Assembly: GCA_012719015.1 (NCBI GenBank)
Contig: JAAYBE010000064.1
Coordinates: 1-22,962 of the forward strand
DNA: 22,962 nucleotides
Source: Actinomycetota bacterium
GTDB lineage: Bacteria > Actinomycetota > Thermoleophilia > UBA2241
Reading direction: 5' to 3'
The position numbers and the translations under genes were made by a program. Position 1 is the stretch's first letter; each line of letters starts with the position of its first letter. The notes under the pieces are model-generated. The model saw nothing but the letters and a program-made list of their open reading frames with translations, searched no databases and was not told the origin of the DNA. Positions 8,149 to 14,011 of this stretch are shown piece by piece.

Positions 8149-8847
8149 ATGAGGGTCGTCGGCGGCGTCTGGCGGGGCCGGCCGCTGACCGCCCCCGCGG
8201 GGCGCGGGACGCGGCCGACCTCGGACAAGGTCCGGGAGGCGATCTTCGACGTGCTGGGCGCGCTGCCCGAGGTCCGGAACGCCGTCGTCGCGCCCGCACA
8301 GGCGGAGCGGAGGCCGCCGATCCCCGCCGGCGGCGCGACGCCCCCGGGCCCGCTCGCCGGACACGCGGTGCTCGACCTCTTCGCCGGCAGCGGTGCGCTG
8401 GGGATCGAGGCGCTCTCCCGCGGCGCGGCGAGCTGCACGTTCGTCGAGTCCGCGCCCGCAGCGCTGCGCGCCCTGCGCGCCAACCTGGCACGGCTCGGCG
8501 TCCCGGTGGAGCGTCCGTCCGCCACATCCGCCGTTCCGCCGCCCAGAGCCGTGGTGCTGGCCGCCGACGTGCGCCGGGCGCTGGCGGCTGACGCCCGTCG
8601 GGGCGCGCGATATACTCTCGTGCTTGCGGACCCGCCGTACGACCTCTACGAGCAGATCCGCCCCGCTTTCGCCAGGCTCCTCGGGCGGCTGCTCGCGCCC
8701 GGCGCCGTGCTCGTCGTCGAGTCGGCCGCCGGCGGCGCGGCCGGGCTGCCGTGGGGCGTGCTGCGGGACAAACGCTACGGCGACACGCGCGTCACGTTCC
8801 TGGCGGCGGACGCGCTCGCGCCGGAAGAAGGAGAGCCAGCGGACTGA
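8149..8847 (+). CDS. rsmD: 16S rRNA (guanine(966)-N2)-methyltransferase
   Basis: RsmD methylates G966 of 16S rRNA on the assembled 30S particle. The N-terminus (MRVVGGVWRGRPLTAP...GTRPTSDKVREAIFDVLG) is typical. The SAM-binding motif is LDLFAGSGALGIEALSRGA and the catalytic motif is LADPPYDL. The protein has 232 residues where 180-200 is usual. The excess comes mainly from a Pro/Ala-rich insertion of about 25 residues between the N-terminal segment and the SAM motif. ATG 8149 is chosen; an in-frame GTG at 8140 would add three residues. GAGGCGG (8133-8139) lies upstream. The stop overlaps the coaD start as TGATG, consistent with the conserved rsmD-coaD pair. Confidence 0.92.
   Translation: MRVVGGVWRGRPLTAPAGRGTRPTSDKVREAIFDVLGALPEVRNAVVAPAQAERRPPIPAGGATPPGPLAGHAVLDLFAGSGALGIEALSRGAASCTFVESAPAALRALRANLARLGVPVERPSATSAVPPPRAVVLAADVRRALAADARRGARYTLVLADPPYDLYEQIRPAFARLLGRLLAPGAVLVVESAAGGAAGLPWGVLRDKRYGDTRVTFLAADALAPEEGEPAD
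8588..8616 (+). promoter_or_regulatory. Possible intragenic promoter in rsmD (CTGACG-17-TATACT)
   Basis: A TATACT hexamer (8611-8616) lies 17 bases after CTGACG (8588-8593) inside rsmD. It uses the A/T-ending codons tat and act, which are rare in this region, suggesting the bases are kept for another reason. It would transcribe coaD and the downstream ribosomal and division genes independently of the salvage block. Confidence 0.4.
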
Positions 8848-9371
8848 TGCCCAGCAACCTCACGGCCATCTGCCCGGGGACGTTCGACCCCGTCACGGTC
8901 GGTCACCTCGACATCATCACCCGCGGCGCGACCAAGTACGACCGCGTCGTGGTCGGTCTCATCGAAGTGCCGCAGCGCAAGTCGCCGCTGTTCACGCCGG
9001 ACGAGCGTGAGGAGTTCCTCAGGGAGGCCCTCGCCGGGCACGACAACGTCGTCATCGACCGCTTCAACGAGCTCATCGTCGAGTTCGCGCACCGATGGGA
9101 CGCGCGCATCATCCTCAAGGGGCTGCGCGCCATCTCCGACTTCGACTACGAGTTCGCCATGGCGCAGCTGAATAGGAAGCTCGCACCCGACATCGAAACA
9201 GTGTTCATGATGGCCTCGCCCGAGCACAGCTTCCTCAGCTCGAGCGGCGTCAGGGAGATCGCCGCCTTCGGGGGCTCGGTCGTCGACCTTGTGCCTCCGG
9301 CCGTCGCCCGCCGTCTGGCGGAGATCTATCCGCCGCGTGGCGCGCACGGGCTACCCAAGGAGGGTTGCTGA
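8847..9371 (+). CDS. coaD: Pantetheine-phosphate adenylyltransferase
   Basis: CoaD (PPAT) transfers AMP from ATP to 4'-phosphopantetheine, giving dephospho-CoA, the penultimate step of coenzyme A synthesis. The 174-residue product carries the nucleotidyltransferase motifs PGTFDPVTVGH (T/HxGH variant TVGH), ILKGLRAISDFDYEFAMAQLNRK, and the C-terminal SSSGVREIAAFGG that binds ATP. Length is slightly above the usual 160. The ATG overlaps the rsmD stop, with AAGGAG just upstream. The CoA made here supplies the phosphopantetheine arm of the acyl carrier protein encoded further downstream. Confidence 0.96.
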   Translation: MPSNLTAICPGTFDPVTVGHLDIITRGATKYDRVVVGLIEVPQRKSPLFTPDEREEFLREALAGHDNVVIDRFNELIVEFAHRWDARIILKGLRAISDFDYEFAMAQLNRKLAPDIETVFMMASPEHSFLSSSGVREIAAFGGSVVDLVPPAVARRLAEIYPPRGAHGLPKEGC

Positions 9372-9373
9372 GT

Positions 9374-9841
9374 ATGGACGTCCTCGTTCTCATCGACAAG
9401 CTGGACGACATCATCCACAACGCCCGGTCGGTGCCGCTGACCGACAGCGTCATGATCGACCGCGAGGAGATCTACGACATCCTCGACCAGATGCGGTCGA
9501 CGATCCCCGAGGAGATCAAGCAGGCGCGCTGGATCGTCAAGGAGCGCCAGGAGATGCTCTCCGAGGCCAAACAGGAGGCCGACCGCATCCTGGGCGAGGC
9601 CCAGGACCGCGCCGAGAGGCTGGCGTCCGACACCGAGGTCGTGCGTCTCGCCGAGAAGAACGCGCAGCAGATCATGGAGGACGCCCGTGACCGCGAGCGC
9701 GAGGTGCGCCTCGGCGCCGAGGACTACGCCGACGAGGTATTGGGAAACCTCGAGACGAACCTGGACAAGTTCATCGCCGCGGTGCGGCGCGGCCGCGAGC
9801 GGCTCCAGGGCCGCGCCGCGGACGACGACCTGCAGCCCTGA
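9374..9841 (+). CDS. SepIVA/DivIVA-like coiled-coil protein
   Basis: This is a 155-residue cytoplasmic protein with an N-terminal helical segment (VLVLIDKLDDIIHNARSVPL...IDREEIYDILDQMRSTIPEEIKQAR) followed by a long charged coiled coil to near the C-terminus. The layout and position (after coaD, before DUF177) resemble mycobacterial SepIVA (Rv2927c/MSMEG_2416), a DivIVA-domain septation factor next to DUF177 and rnc. The SepIVA-type hallmarks I recognise are an 'A-R-x-V/I-P' stretch, IPEEI-x-x-AR, and the ending NLDKFIAAVRRGRERL. It is shorter than SepIVA (about 245 residues), lacking part of the central coiled coil. ATG 9374 is favoured over TTG 9365 because AAGGAGGG (9357-9364) is 9 bases upstream. 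Similar proteins are often labelled 'ATPase' or 'ATP synthase subunit B-like' from coiled-coil similarity. A septation or envelope role is inferred from context. Confidence 0.7.
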   Translation: MDVLVLIDKLDDIIHNARSVPLTDSVMIDREEIYDILDQMRSTIPEEIKQARWIVKERQEMLSEAKQEADRILGEAQDRAERLASDTEVVRLAEKNAQQIMEDARDREREVRLGAEDYADEVLGNLETNLDKFIAAVRRGRERLQGRAADDDLQP

Positions 9842-9874
9842 CCGACGGCGGCGCCCGCGGCGCGCGGGGCGGCC

Positions 9875-10339
9875 ATGAGACGATTCGACCTCCGTTCACT
9901 CCGGTTCCACGGCGCCGGCGAGGTCCGGCGGACGCTGCCGGTCGAGGTCGCCCCCTTCGTGTTCGGCGGCCTTGAGTACCATGTGCCCGGCGACGTCGTC
10001 GACGCGACGCTCACGGCGGCCCGCGTGGGCGACAACCTGACGCTGACGCTGCTCGTCGAGACCGCGGTGACGGGCCCGTGCCAGCGTTGTCTCGCCGACG
10101 CCGACGTGCCGGTGACGGCGCGGGGTCTCGAGTACGTGCGGCACGGGGAGTCCGAGGGCGACGATGAAGACGAAGGCTACGTGACCGCCCACGTCGTCGA
10201 CCTCGAGGCGTGGACGCGGGACCTGGTGGCCGACGCCCTGCCGTCCAAGCTGCTCTGCCGCGAGGAGTGCCGCGGGCTGTGTCCGTTCTGCGGCGCCGAC
10301 CTGAACGCCGACCCGGACCACACGCACGAGGAAGCGTGA
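9875..10339 (+). CDS. DUF177 (YceD-type) protein
   Basis: A 154-residue DUF177 family member, found across bacteria directly before rpmF; E. coli and plant homologues are linked to 23S rRNA maturation or accumulation. Diagnostic features are a central CQRCL motif and a C-terminal cysteine cluster CREECRGLCPFCGADLN that likely binds zinc. An acidic stretch (EGDDEDEG) lies between the two domains. The start ATG 9875 gives MRRFDLRSLRFHGAGEV, a normal family beginning. It sits 33 bases after the SepIVA-like gene and 55 bases before rpmF, in the canonical order. The biochemical function is not established from the sequence. Confidence 0.88.
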   Translation: MRRFDLRSLRFHGAGEVRRTLPVEVAPFVFGGLEYHVPGDVVDATLTAARVGDNLTLTLLVETAVTGPCQRCLADADVPVTARGLEYVRHGESEGDDEDEGYVTAHVVDLEAWTRDLVADALPSKLLCREECRGLCPFCGADLNADPDHTHEEA

Positions 10340-10352
10340 GCCGCACCTGGTG

Positions 10353-10361
10353 TGGTAGAGT
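10353..10361 (+). promoter_or_regulatory. Possible extended -10 element before rpmF
   Basis: TGgTAGAGT (10353-10361) in the DUF177-rpmF gap resembles an extended -10 element, with no recognisable -35. It would give a leader of about 30 bases for rpmF. This is weak evidence; rpmF may simply be read from upstream. Confidence 0.2.
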
Positions 10362-10394
10362 CCGTTGTCCGGTTGACCTGAGGAGAAAGACCCC

Positions 10395-10577
10395 ATGCCC
10401 GTACCCAAGAAGAAGACGTCACAGTCCCGCCGTGACAAGCGCCGCGCCCAGCAGAAGCTGCGCGTCGAGACGGCGGGCGTCTGTCCGCAGTGCAAGAGCC
10501 CCAAGCTCCCGCACCGCGCCTGCCCCAAGTGCGGCACCTACAAGGGCCGCGAGGTGATCGTCCTCGAAGCCGAGTGA
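10395..10577 (+). CDS. rpmF: 50S ribosomal protein L32
   Basis: Ribosomal protein L32 is a small component of the large subunit. The 60-residue product starts with the typical MPVPKKKTSQSRRDKRRA, which is basic for rRNA binding. It has a zinc ribbon with four cysteines, Cys30/Cys33 (CPQC) and Cys43/Cys46 (CPKC), so it is the zinc-binding C+ form. It ends with GTYKGREVI, as expected. A strong Shine-Dalgarno sequence, GAGGAGA (about 10380-10386), is 8-9 bases upstream. It follows DUF177 in the conserved order. Confidence 0.97.
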   Translation: MPVPKKKTSQSRRDKRRAQQKLRVETAGVCPQCKSPKLPHRACPKCGTYKGREVIVLEAE

Positions 10578-10652
10578 CCGTGTCGGGCGGGCGTGACGGC
10601 GATGTCCGCGAGGCCGTCTCGCGAGGGGACTGAGGACGAAAGGCGCTGAGCG

Positions 10653-11717
10653 ATGCCCCGATCGCTCTACATAGCTTCCACCCAGGGCAGCGGCGGCAAG
10701 ACCACGATCGCCGTGGGCCTCTGCATGGTCCTGCGCGAGCGTGGCCTGGAGGCCGGCTACTTCAAGCCGGTGGGCACGTTGGCGGCGCACGCCGGGGACG
10801 CGCTGCTCGATGAGGACGCGCAGTTCGTGGCCGCCCTGCTGCAGCTCGAGGACGACCTCACCGACATCTGCCCGGTGGTCCTCGACGAAGACGCCCTGCG
10901 CGACGTGCTGAGCGGCAACGAGGTGGACGCCATGAGCCGCGTGAGGAGCGCCTACGCACGCGTGCGCACCGGCAAGGACGTGGTGGTCTGCGAGGGCCTC
11001 GGCGAGATCTGGCAGGGCCGGTTCCTGCGCACCAGCGGCGCCGAGGTGGTCAAGGAGCTCGACCTCGGCACGCTCCTGGTGGCCAAGTTCGCCGGCGCCC
11101 GTCTGCTCGACGACATCATCTACGTCAAGGACGCCCTGAGGGAGAACCTCCTGGGCGTCCTCTTCAACATGGTCCCCGAGTCGCGCCTGGAGTTGGTCAA
11201 AGGCGACTACACACGCTTTCTCGCCAAGAACGAGGTCGAGAGCTACGGGGCCCTCGTCTCCGACCCGGCGCTCTCGGCGGTGTCCGTGGCGGAGATCGTC
11301 GAGGAGCTGGACGGCACCTTCGTCACCGGCCAGCGCTACGGGGACCGGCTGGCCGAGACCTACATGATCGGCGCCATGAGTCCGGAGCACGCGCTGCGCT
11401 ACTTCCAGCTCACGCCGAACAAGGTGGTCATCGTCGGCGGTGACCGCGCCGAGATCATCCTCGCGGCGCTCGACACGCCCACGGTCGCCGTCCTCCTCAC
11501 CGGGAATTACGTCCCCAGTCCGGCCGTCCTGGAGCGCGCCGACGAGCGCCAGGTGCCGCTGGTGTCGGTGGAGACGGACACCGTCTCGGCCGCCGACGGA
11601 GTGCGCCGGCTGTTCGGCCGGCTGCGCGTCAAGGACCGTGCCAAGGTCGAGCTCATCAAGGAGCTCATCGAGGAGCAGGTCGACGTCGACCGCCTGGTGC
11701 GCGACCTGGGGGCATGA
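10653..11717 (+). CDS. BioD-like/DRTGG protein (phosphotransacetylase N-terminal type)
   Basis: A 354-residue P-loop NTPase of the dethiobiotin-synthetase-like fold. The Walker A segment is STQGSGGKTT (residues 9-18), followed by GYFKPVG and VVVCEGLGEIWQG. It is joined to a DRTGG-type domain (about residues 215-330: MSPEHALRYF, VVIVGGDRAEII, AVLLTGNYVPSP, VSVETDTVSAADGVRRLFGRL). This arrangement equals the regulatory N-terminal part of long phosphotransacetylases (Pta), but the catalytic PTA_PTB domain is absent, so it should not itself make acetyl phosphate. AAAGG (10639-10643) is the likely Shine-Dalgarno site. The stop overlaps the plsX start as ATGA, so the two are translationally coupled. 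In Clostridia-like genomes pta-ackA often lies beside DUF177-rpmF-plsX; this gene may be a relic or a metabolite sensor. A role in sensing acyl phosphate, CoA or nucleotide is inference. Confidence 0.8.
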   Translation: MPRSLYIASTQGSGGKTTIAVGLCMVLRERGLEAGYFKPVGTLAAHAGDALLDEDAQFVAALLQLEDDLTDICPVVLDEDALRDVLSGNEVDAMSRVRSAYARVRTGKDVVVCEGLGEIWQGRFLRTSGAEVVKELDLGTLLVAKFAGARLLDDIIYVKDALRENLLGVLFNMVPESRLELVKGDYTRFLAKNEVESYGALVSDPALSAVSVAEIVEELDGTFVTGQRYGDRLAETYMIGAMSPEHALRYFQLTPNKVVIVGGDRAEIILAALDTPTVAVLLTGNYVPSPAVLERADERQVPLVSVETDTVSAADGVRRLFGRLRVKDRAKVELIKELIEEQVDVDRLVRDLGA

Positions 11718-12790
11718 GGGGCACGCAGGGCAAGCCGTACGTGTCGCCGCACTGGGTGACCGACGCCTGGAGCGCGTTCACCGATGACCGCGTGGTGCGC
11801 GTCGCGGTCGACGCGGTCGGCGGCGACAACGCCCCGGACGAGGTCGTCAAGGGCGCGCTCGCCGCGGCTGGACCCCAGCTCAACGTGGTCCTGGTCGGCG
11901 ACGAGCCCCGCGTGCGCGCCCTGCTGCCGCCGGGCGCGGCGCACCTGAGCGTCGTGCACGCGCCGGACGTGATCGGCCCGGGCGAGGAGCCGGCGACGGC
12001 GGCGCGCACCAAGACCGGCTCCGGCATCGTCGTCGGCCTGAGGATGGTCCAGGAGGGGGCGGCCGACGCCTTCGTCAGCGCCGGCAACACCGGCGCCGTC
12101 GTGGCCGCCAGCGTGCTCTACGTGCGCCGCATCCCGGGCGTGAAGCGGCCGGCGATCTGCACGATCATGCCGGCCATGCCCGCCCCGGTCGCCTTCCTCG
12201 ACGTCGGCGCCAACGCCGAGTGCCGCCCCGAGTTCCTGCGGCAGTTCGCCATCATGGGGCAGGCGTTCGCGCGCGAGGTGATGGGCATCCCGGAGCCGAC
12301 CATCGGTCTGCTCAGCATCGGCGAGGAGCCGAGCAAGGGCACGCCCGAGGTGGTCGAGGCCCACCGGCTCATCGCCGACGACGAGCGCATCGCCCACTTC
12401 CGCGGCAACGTCGAGGGCCGCGACATCATGAACCGGCTGGTCGACGTCGTCGTCGCGGACGGCTTCACCGGCAACGTCTGCCTCAAGACCATCGAGGGAT
12501 CGGCCAGGGCCATCCTCGGCGCCCTGCGCGCCACCGTGATGCTGAACGCCAAGACCAAGCTGGGCGGCCTGCTGATCCGCAAGGACCTCCAGGTCCTCAA
12601 GGACGCCCTGAACCCGGAGGAGTTCGGCGGCGCGCTGCTGGTGGGCATGAACGCTCCGGTCGTGATCGCGCACGGCAACTCCCGGGCCCGCGGCATCGCA
12701 CAGGCGATCCGCATGGGGCGCCGCGGCGCGGTCAGCGGACTCCTGCCGACGATCGCGCGGGAGCTTGGGGCACGGCCCGAGGCAGTGTAG
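11714..12790 (+). CDS. plsX: Phosphate acyltransferase PlsX
   Basis: PlsX makes acyl phosphate from acyl-ACP and phosphate, feeding PlsY in phosphatidic acid synthesis. It is a soluble enzyme that associates with the membrane. Family motifs are VAVDAVGGDNAPDEVVKGAL, FVSAGNTGAVVAAS, FLDVGANAECRPE, LLSIGEEPSKGT, VVADGFTGNV, and GGALLVGMNAPVVIAHGNS near the end. The length is 358 against the usual 330-345. The excess is 26 N-terminal residues before the normal start, which would be GTG 11792 or 11795. The longer ATG 11714 is reported because it overlaps the preceding stop and because the extra codons have nearly all G/C third bases like the rest of the gene. Neither start has a strong Shine-Dalgarno site. 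The gene is followed by acpP, its carrier-protein partner. Confidence 0.94.
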   Translation: MRGTQGKPYVSPHWVTDAWSAFTDDRVVRVAVDAVGGDNAPDEVVKGALAAAGPQLNVVLVGDEPRVRALLPPGAAHLSVVHAPDVIGPGEEPATAARTKTGSGIVVGLRMVQEGAADAFVSAGNTGAVVAASVLYVRRIPGVKRPAICTIMPAMPAPVAFLDVGANAECRPEFLRQFAIMGQAFAREVMGIPEPTIGLLSIGEEPSKGTPEVVEAHRLIADDERIAHFRGNVEGRDIMNRLVDVVVADGFTGNVCLKTIEGSARAILGALRATVMLNAKTKLGGLLIRKDLQVLKDALNPEEFGGALLVGMNAPVVIAHGNSRARGIAQAIRMGRRGAVSGLLPTIARELGARPEAV

Positions 12791-12793
12791 ACT
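12765..12793 (+). promoter_or_regulatory. Promoter for acpP (TTGGGG-17-TAGACT)
   Basis: TTGGGG (12765-12770) and TAGACT (12788-12793), spaced 17 bases apart, overlap the plsX stop codon. The predicted start site near 12800 gives a short leader carrying the acpP Shine-Dalgarno sequence. A dedicated promoter fits the high expression usual for acyl carrier protein. Confidence 0.45.
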
Positions 12794-12821
12794 CACGCAA
12801 ACTCGCCCGGAGGTTCGCCGC

Positions 12822-13067
12822 ATGACCCGTGAAGAGGTGTTCGAGCGCGTTAAAGAGATCCTCGTGGAGACCCTCAGCGTCGACGAGGACAAAGTCACCA
12901 TGGAGGCCCGGTTCCAGGAGGATCTCGAGACCGATTCCCTCGACCTGGTCGAGCTCGTGATGACCATGGAGGAGAAGTTCGGCATCAAGATCACCGACGA
13001 AGAGGCGGCTGAGATCAAGACGGTCGGCGACGCCGTGGACTTCGTCATGACGCGGGTCGACGCCTAG
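12822..13067 (+). CDS. acpP: Acyl carrier protein
   Basis: Acyl carrier protein carries the growing acyl chain on a 4'-phosphopantetheine arm during fatty-acid synthesis and donates it to PlsX. The 81-residue acidic product has the attachment motif DSLD with Ser39 (context EDLETDSLDLVELVM), followed by EEKFGIKITDEEA, the recognition helix bound by partner enzymes. The start ATG 12822 is fixed by GGAGGT (12809-12814) seven bases upstream; in-frame codons further upstream overlap plsX and are not credible. Size and sequence are standard. Other fab genes are not adjacent. Confidence 0.96.
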   Translation: MTREEVFERVKEILVETLSVDEDKVTMEARFQEDLETDSLDLVELVMTMEEKFGIKITDEEAAEIKTVGDAVDFVMTRVDA

Positions 13068-13087
13068 CCGCGACGGACCGAGCGGGG

Positions 13088-13135
13088 GACGACGGGGGGA
13101 TGTCTCCTGTGGGCAGGAGGCGTCCCCTCGTCGTC
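13088..13135 (+). promoter_or_regulatory. 22-bp perfect hairpin before rnc (RNase III site or terminator)
   Basis: The arms 13088-13109 and 13114-13135 pair over 22 consecutive positions, with three G-U wobbles and no bulge, closed by a four-base loop (TGGG, 13110-13113). The stem starts 21 bases after the acpP stop and ends 11 bases before the rnc start. Its 3' arm contains AGGAGG (13115-13120), the only strong Shine-Dalgarno-like sequence near rnc. No U-tract follows. It could be an RNase III cleavage site for rnc self-control, as known for E. coli rnc, or a U-less terminator of acpP. Confidence 0.75.
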
Positions 13136-13146
13136 ATGGACTCACC

Positions 13147-14010
13147 TTGACCTTCCGACTTCTGACGCTCGCACAGCAGCTGGACCAGGCGACCCTGCGC
13201 CAGGTGTTCACGCACACGTCGTGGGCTCCCGACCGCGTACACTCGTACGAGCGTCTCGAGTTCCTCGGCGACAGCGTGCTCAGCCTGTGCGTGACCACCG
13301 AGCTGTACCGCCGCTTCCCCGACTTCACGGAGGGACATCTGGCCCGCCTGCGGGCCTACGTGGTCAGTCGCGCGACCTGCGCCAGGGTGGCCGCCAAGCT
13401 GGGGCTGGGCAAGATGCTGCGCGAGCACGCCGGTCCAGCCCACGAGGCCGCCGAGGCGGCTCAGCTGCAGGGCAACCAGAACGTGCTCGCCGACCTCACC
13501 GAGGCGCTGATCGGAGCGGTCTACCTCATCTTCGGCTACGAGGCCGTGCGTCCGGCCGTCATCGAGGTGTTCGACGAGCACATCACGTTCGCCGAGAGCA
13601 GCTACATCGACCACAAGACCGAGCTCCAGGAGTTCCTCGCGCGCAGCGGACAGTCGGTCGCCTACAAGGTCCTCGGCTTCAGCGGGCCGCCGCACGACCG
13701 CGAGTTCGAGATCGAGGCTCTCGTCGACGGCGAGTCGCTGGGGCGCGGGTTCGGCACCAGCAAGAAGCGCGCCGAACAGGGCGCCGCGGCGGAGGCGCTG
13801 CACGAGCTGCAGGCGCGGGCCCGGCGGGCGGCCCGCAGGGCGCGGCTGCGGGGCAGCCGCGCGCGGCGCCCGCAGACGGCGGCAGAGGAGGCCCGGGCGC
13901 CGGAGGAGCAGGCCGACGGCGCCTCGGACGCAGGTCACGCGCCAGGTGCGGGTGACGCGCAGGACGGGACGCCGCCGGCCGCCTCGGGCGGGGCCGCCGA
14001 GGTCAGCTGA
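13147..14010 (+). CDS. rnc: Ribonuclease III
   Basis: RNase III cleaves double-stranded RNA in rRNA precursors and selected mRNAs. The catalytic domain has the signature ERLEFLGDSVLSL with metal ligands Glu38 and Asp42, and a second site NVLADLTEALIGAVYL with Asp116 and Glu119. A double-stranded-RNA-binding domain follows (about residues 156-220: HKTELQEFLAR...FGTSKKRAEQGAAAEAL). The C-terminus has a 60-residue Ala/Gly/Arg-rich low-complexity tail not needed for the fold, giving 287 residues against the usual 225-250. The start is uncertain. TTG 13147 lacks a Shine-Dalgarno site, and the only one nearby lies inside the upstream hairpin. ATG 13136 opens a four-codon frame whose TGA overlaps TTG 13147, suggesting coupling or a one-base sequence error. 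The rnc-smc-ftsY order is classic. Confidence 0.93.
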   Translation: MTFRLLTLAQQLDQATLRQVFTHTSWAPDRVHSYERLEFLGDSVLSLCVTTELYRRFPDFTEGHLARLRAYVVSRATCARVAAKLGLGKMLREHAGPAHEAAEAAQLQGNQNVLADLTEALIGAVYLIFGYEAVRPAVIEVFDEHITFAESSYIDHKTELQEFLARSGQSVAYKVLGFSGPPHDREFEIEALVDGESLGRGFGTSKKRAEQGAAAEALHELQARARRAARRARLRGSRARRPQTAAEEARAPEEQADGASDAGHAPGAGDAQDGTPPAASGGAAEVS

Positions 14011-14011
14011 G

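Noticed and set aside
10595..10618. GACGGC/GCCGTC stem after rpmF as a terminator
   Set aside because: Only six pairs with a 12-base loop and no U-tract, so not distinguishable from chance in this base composition.
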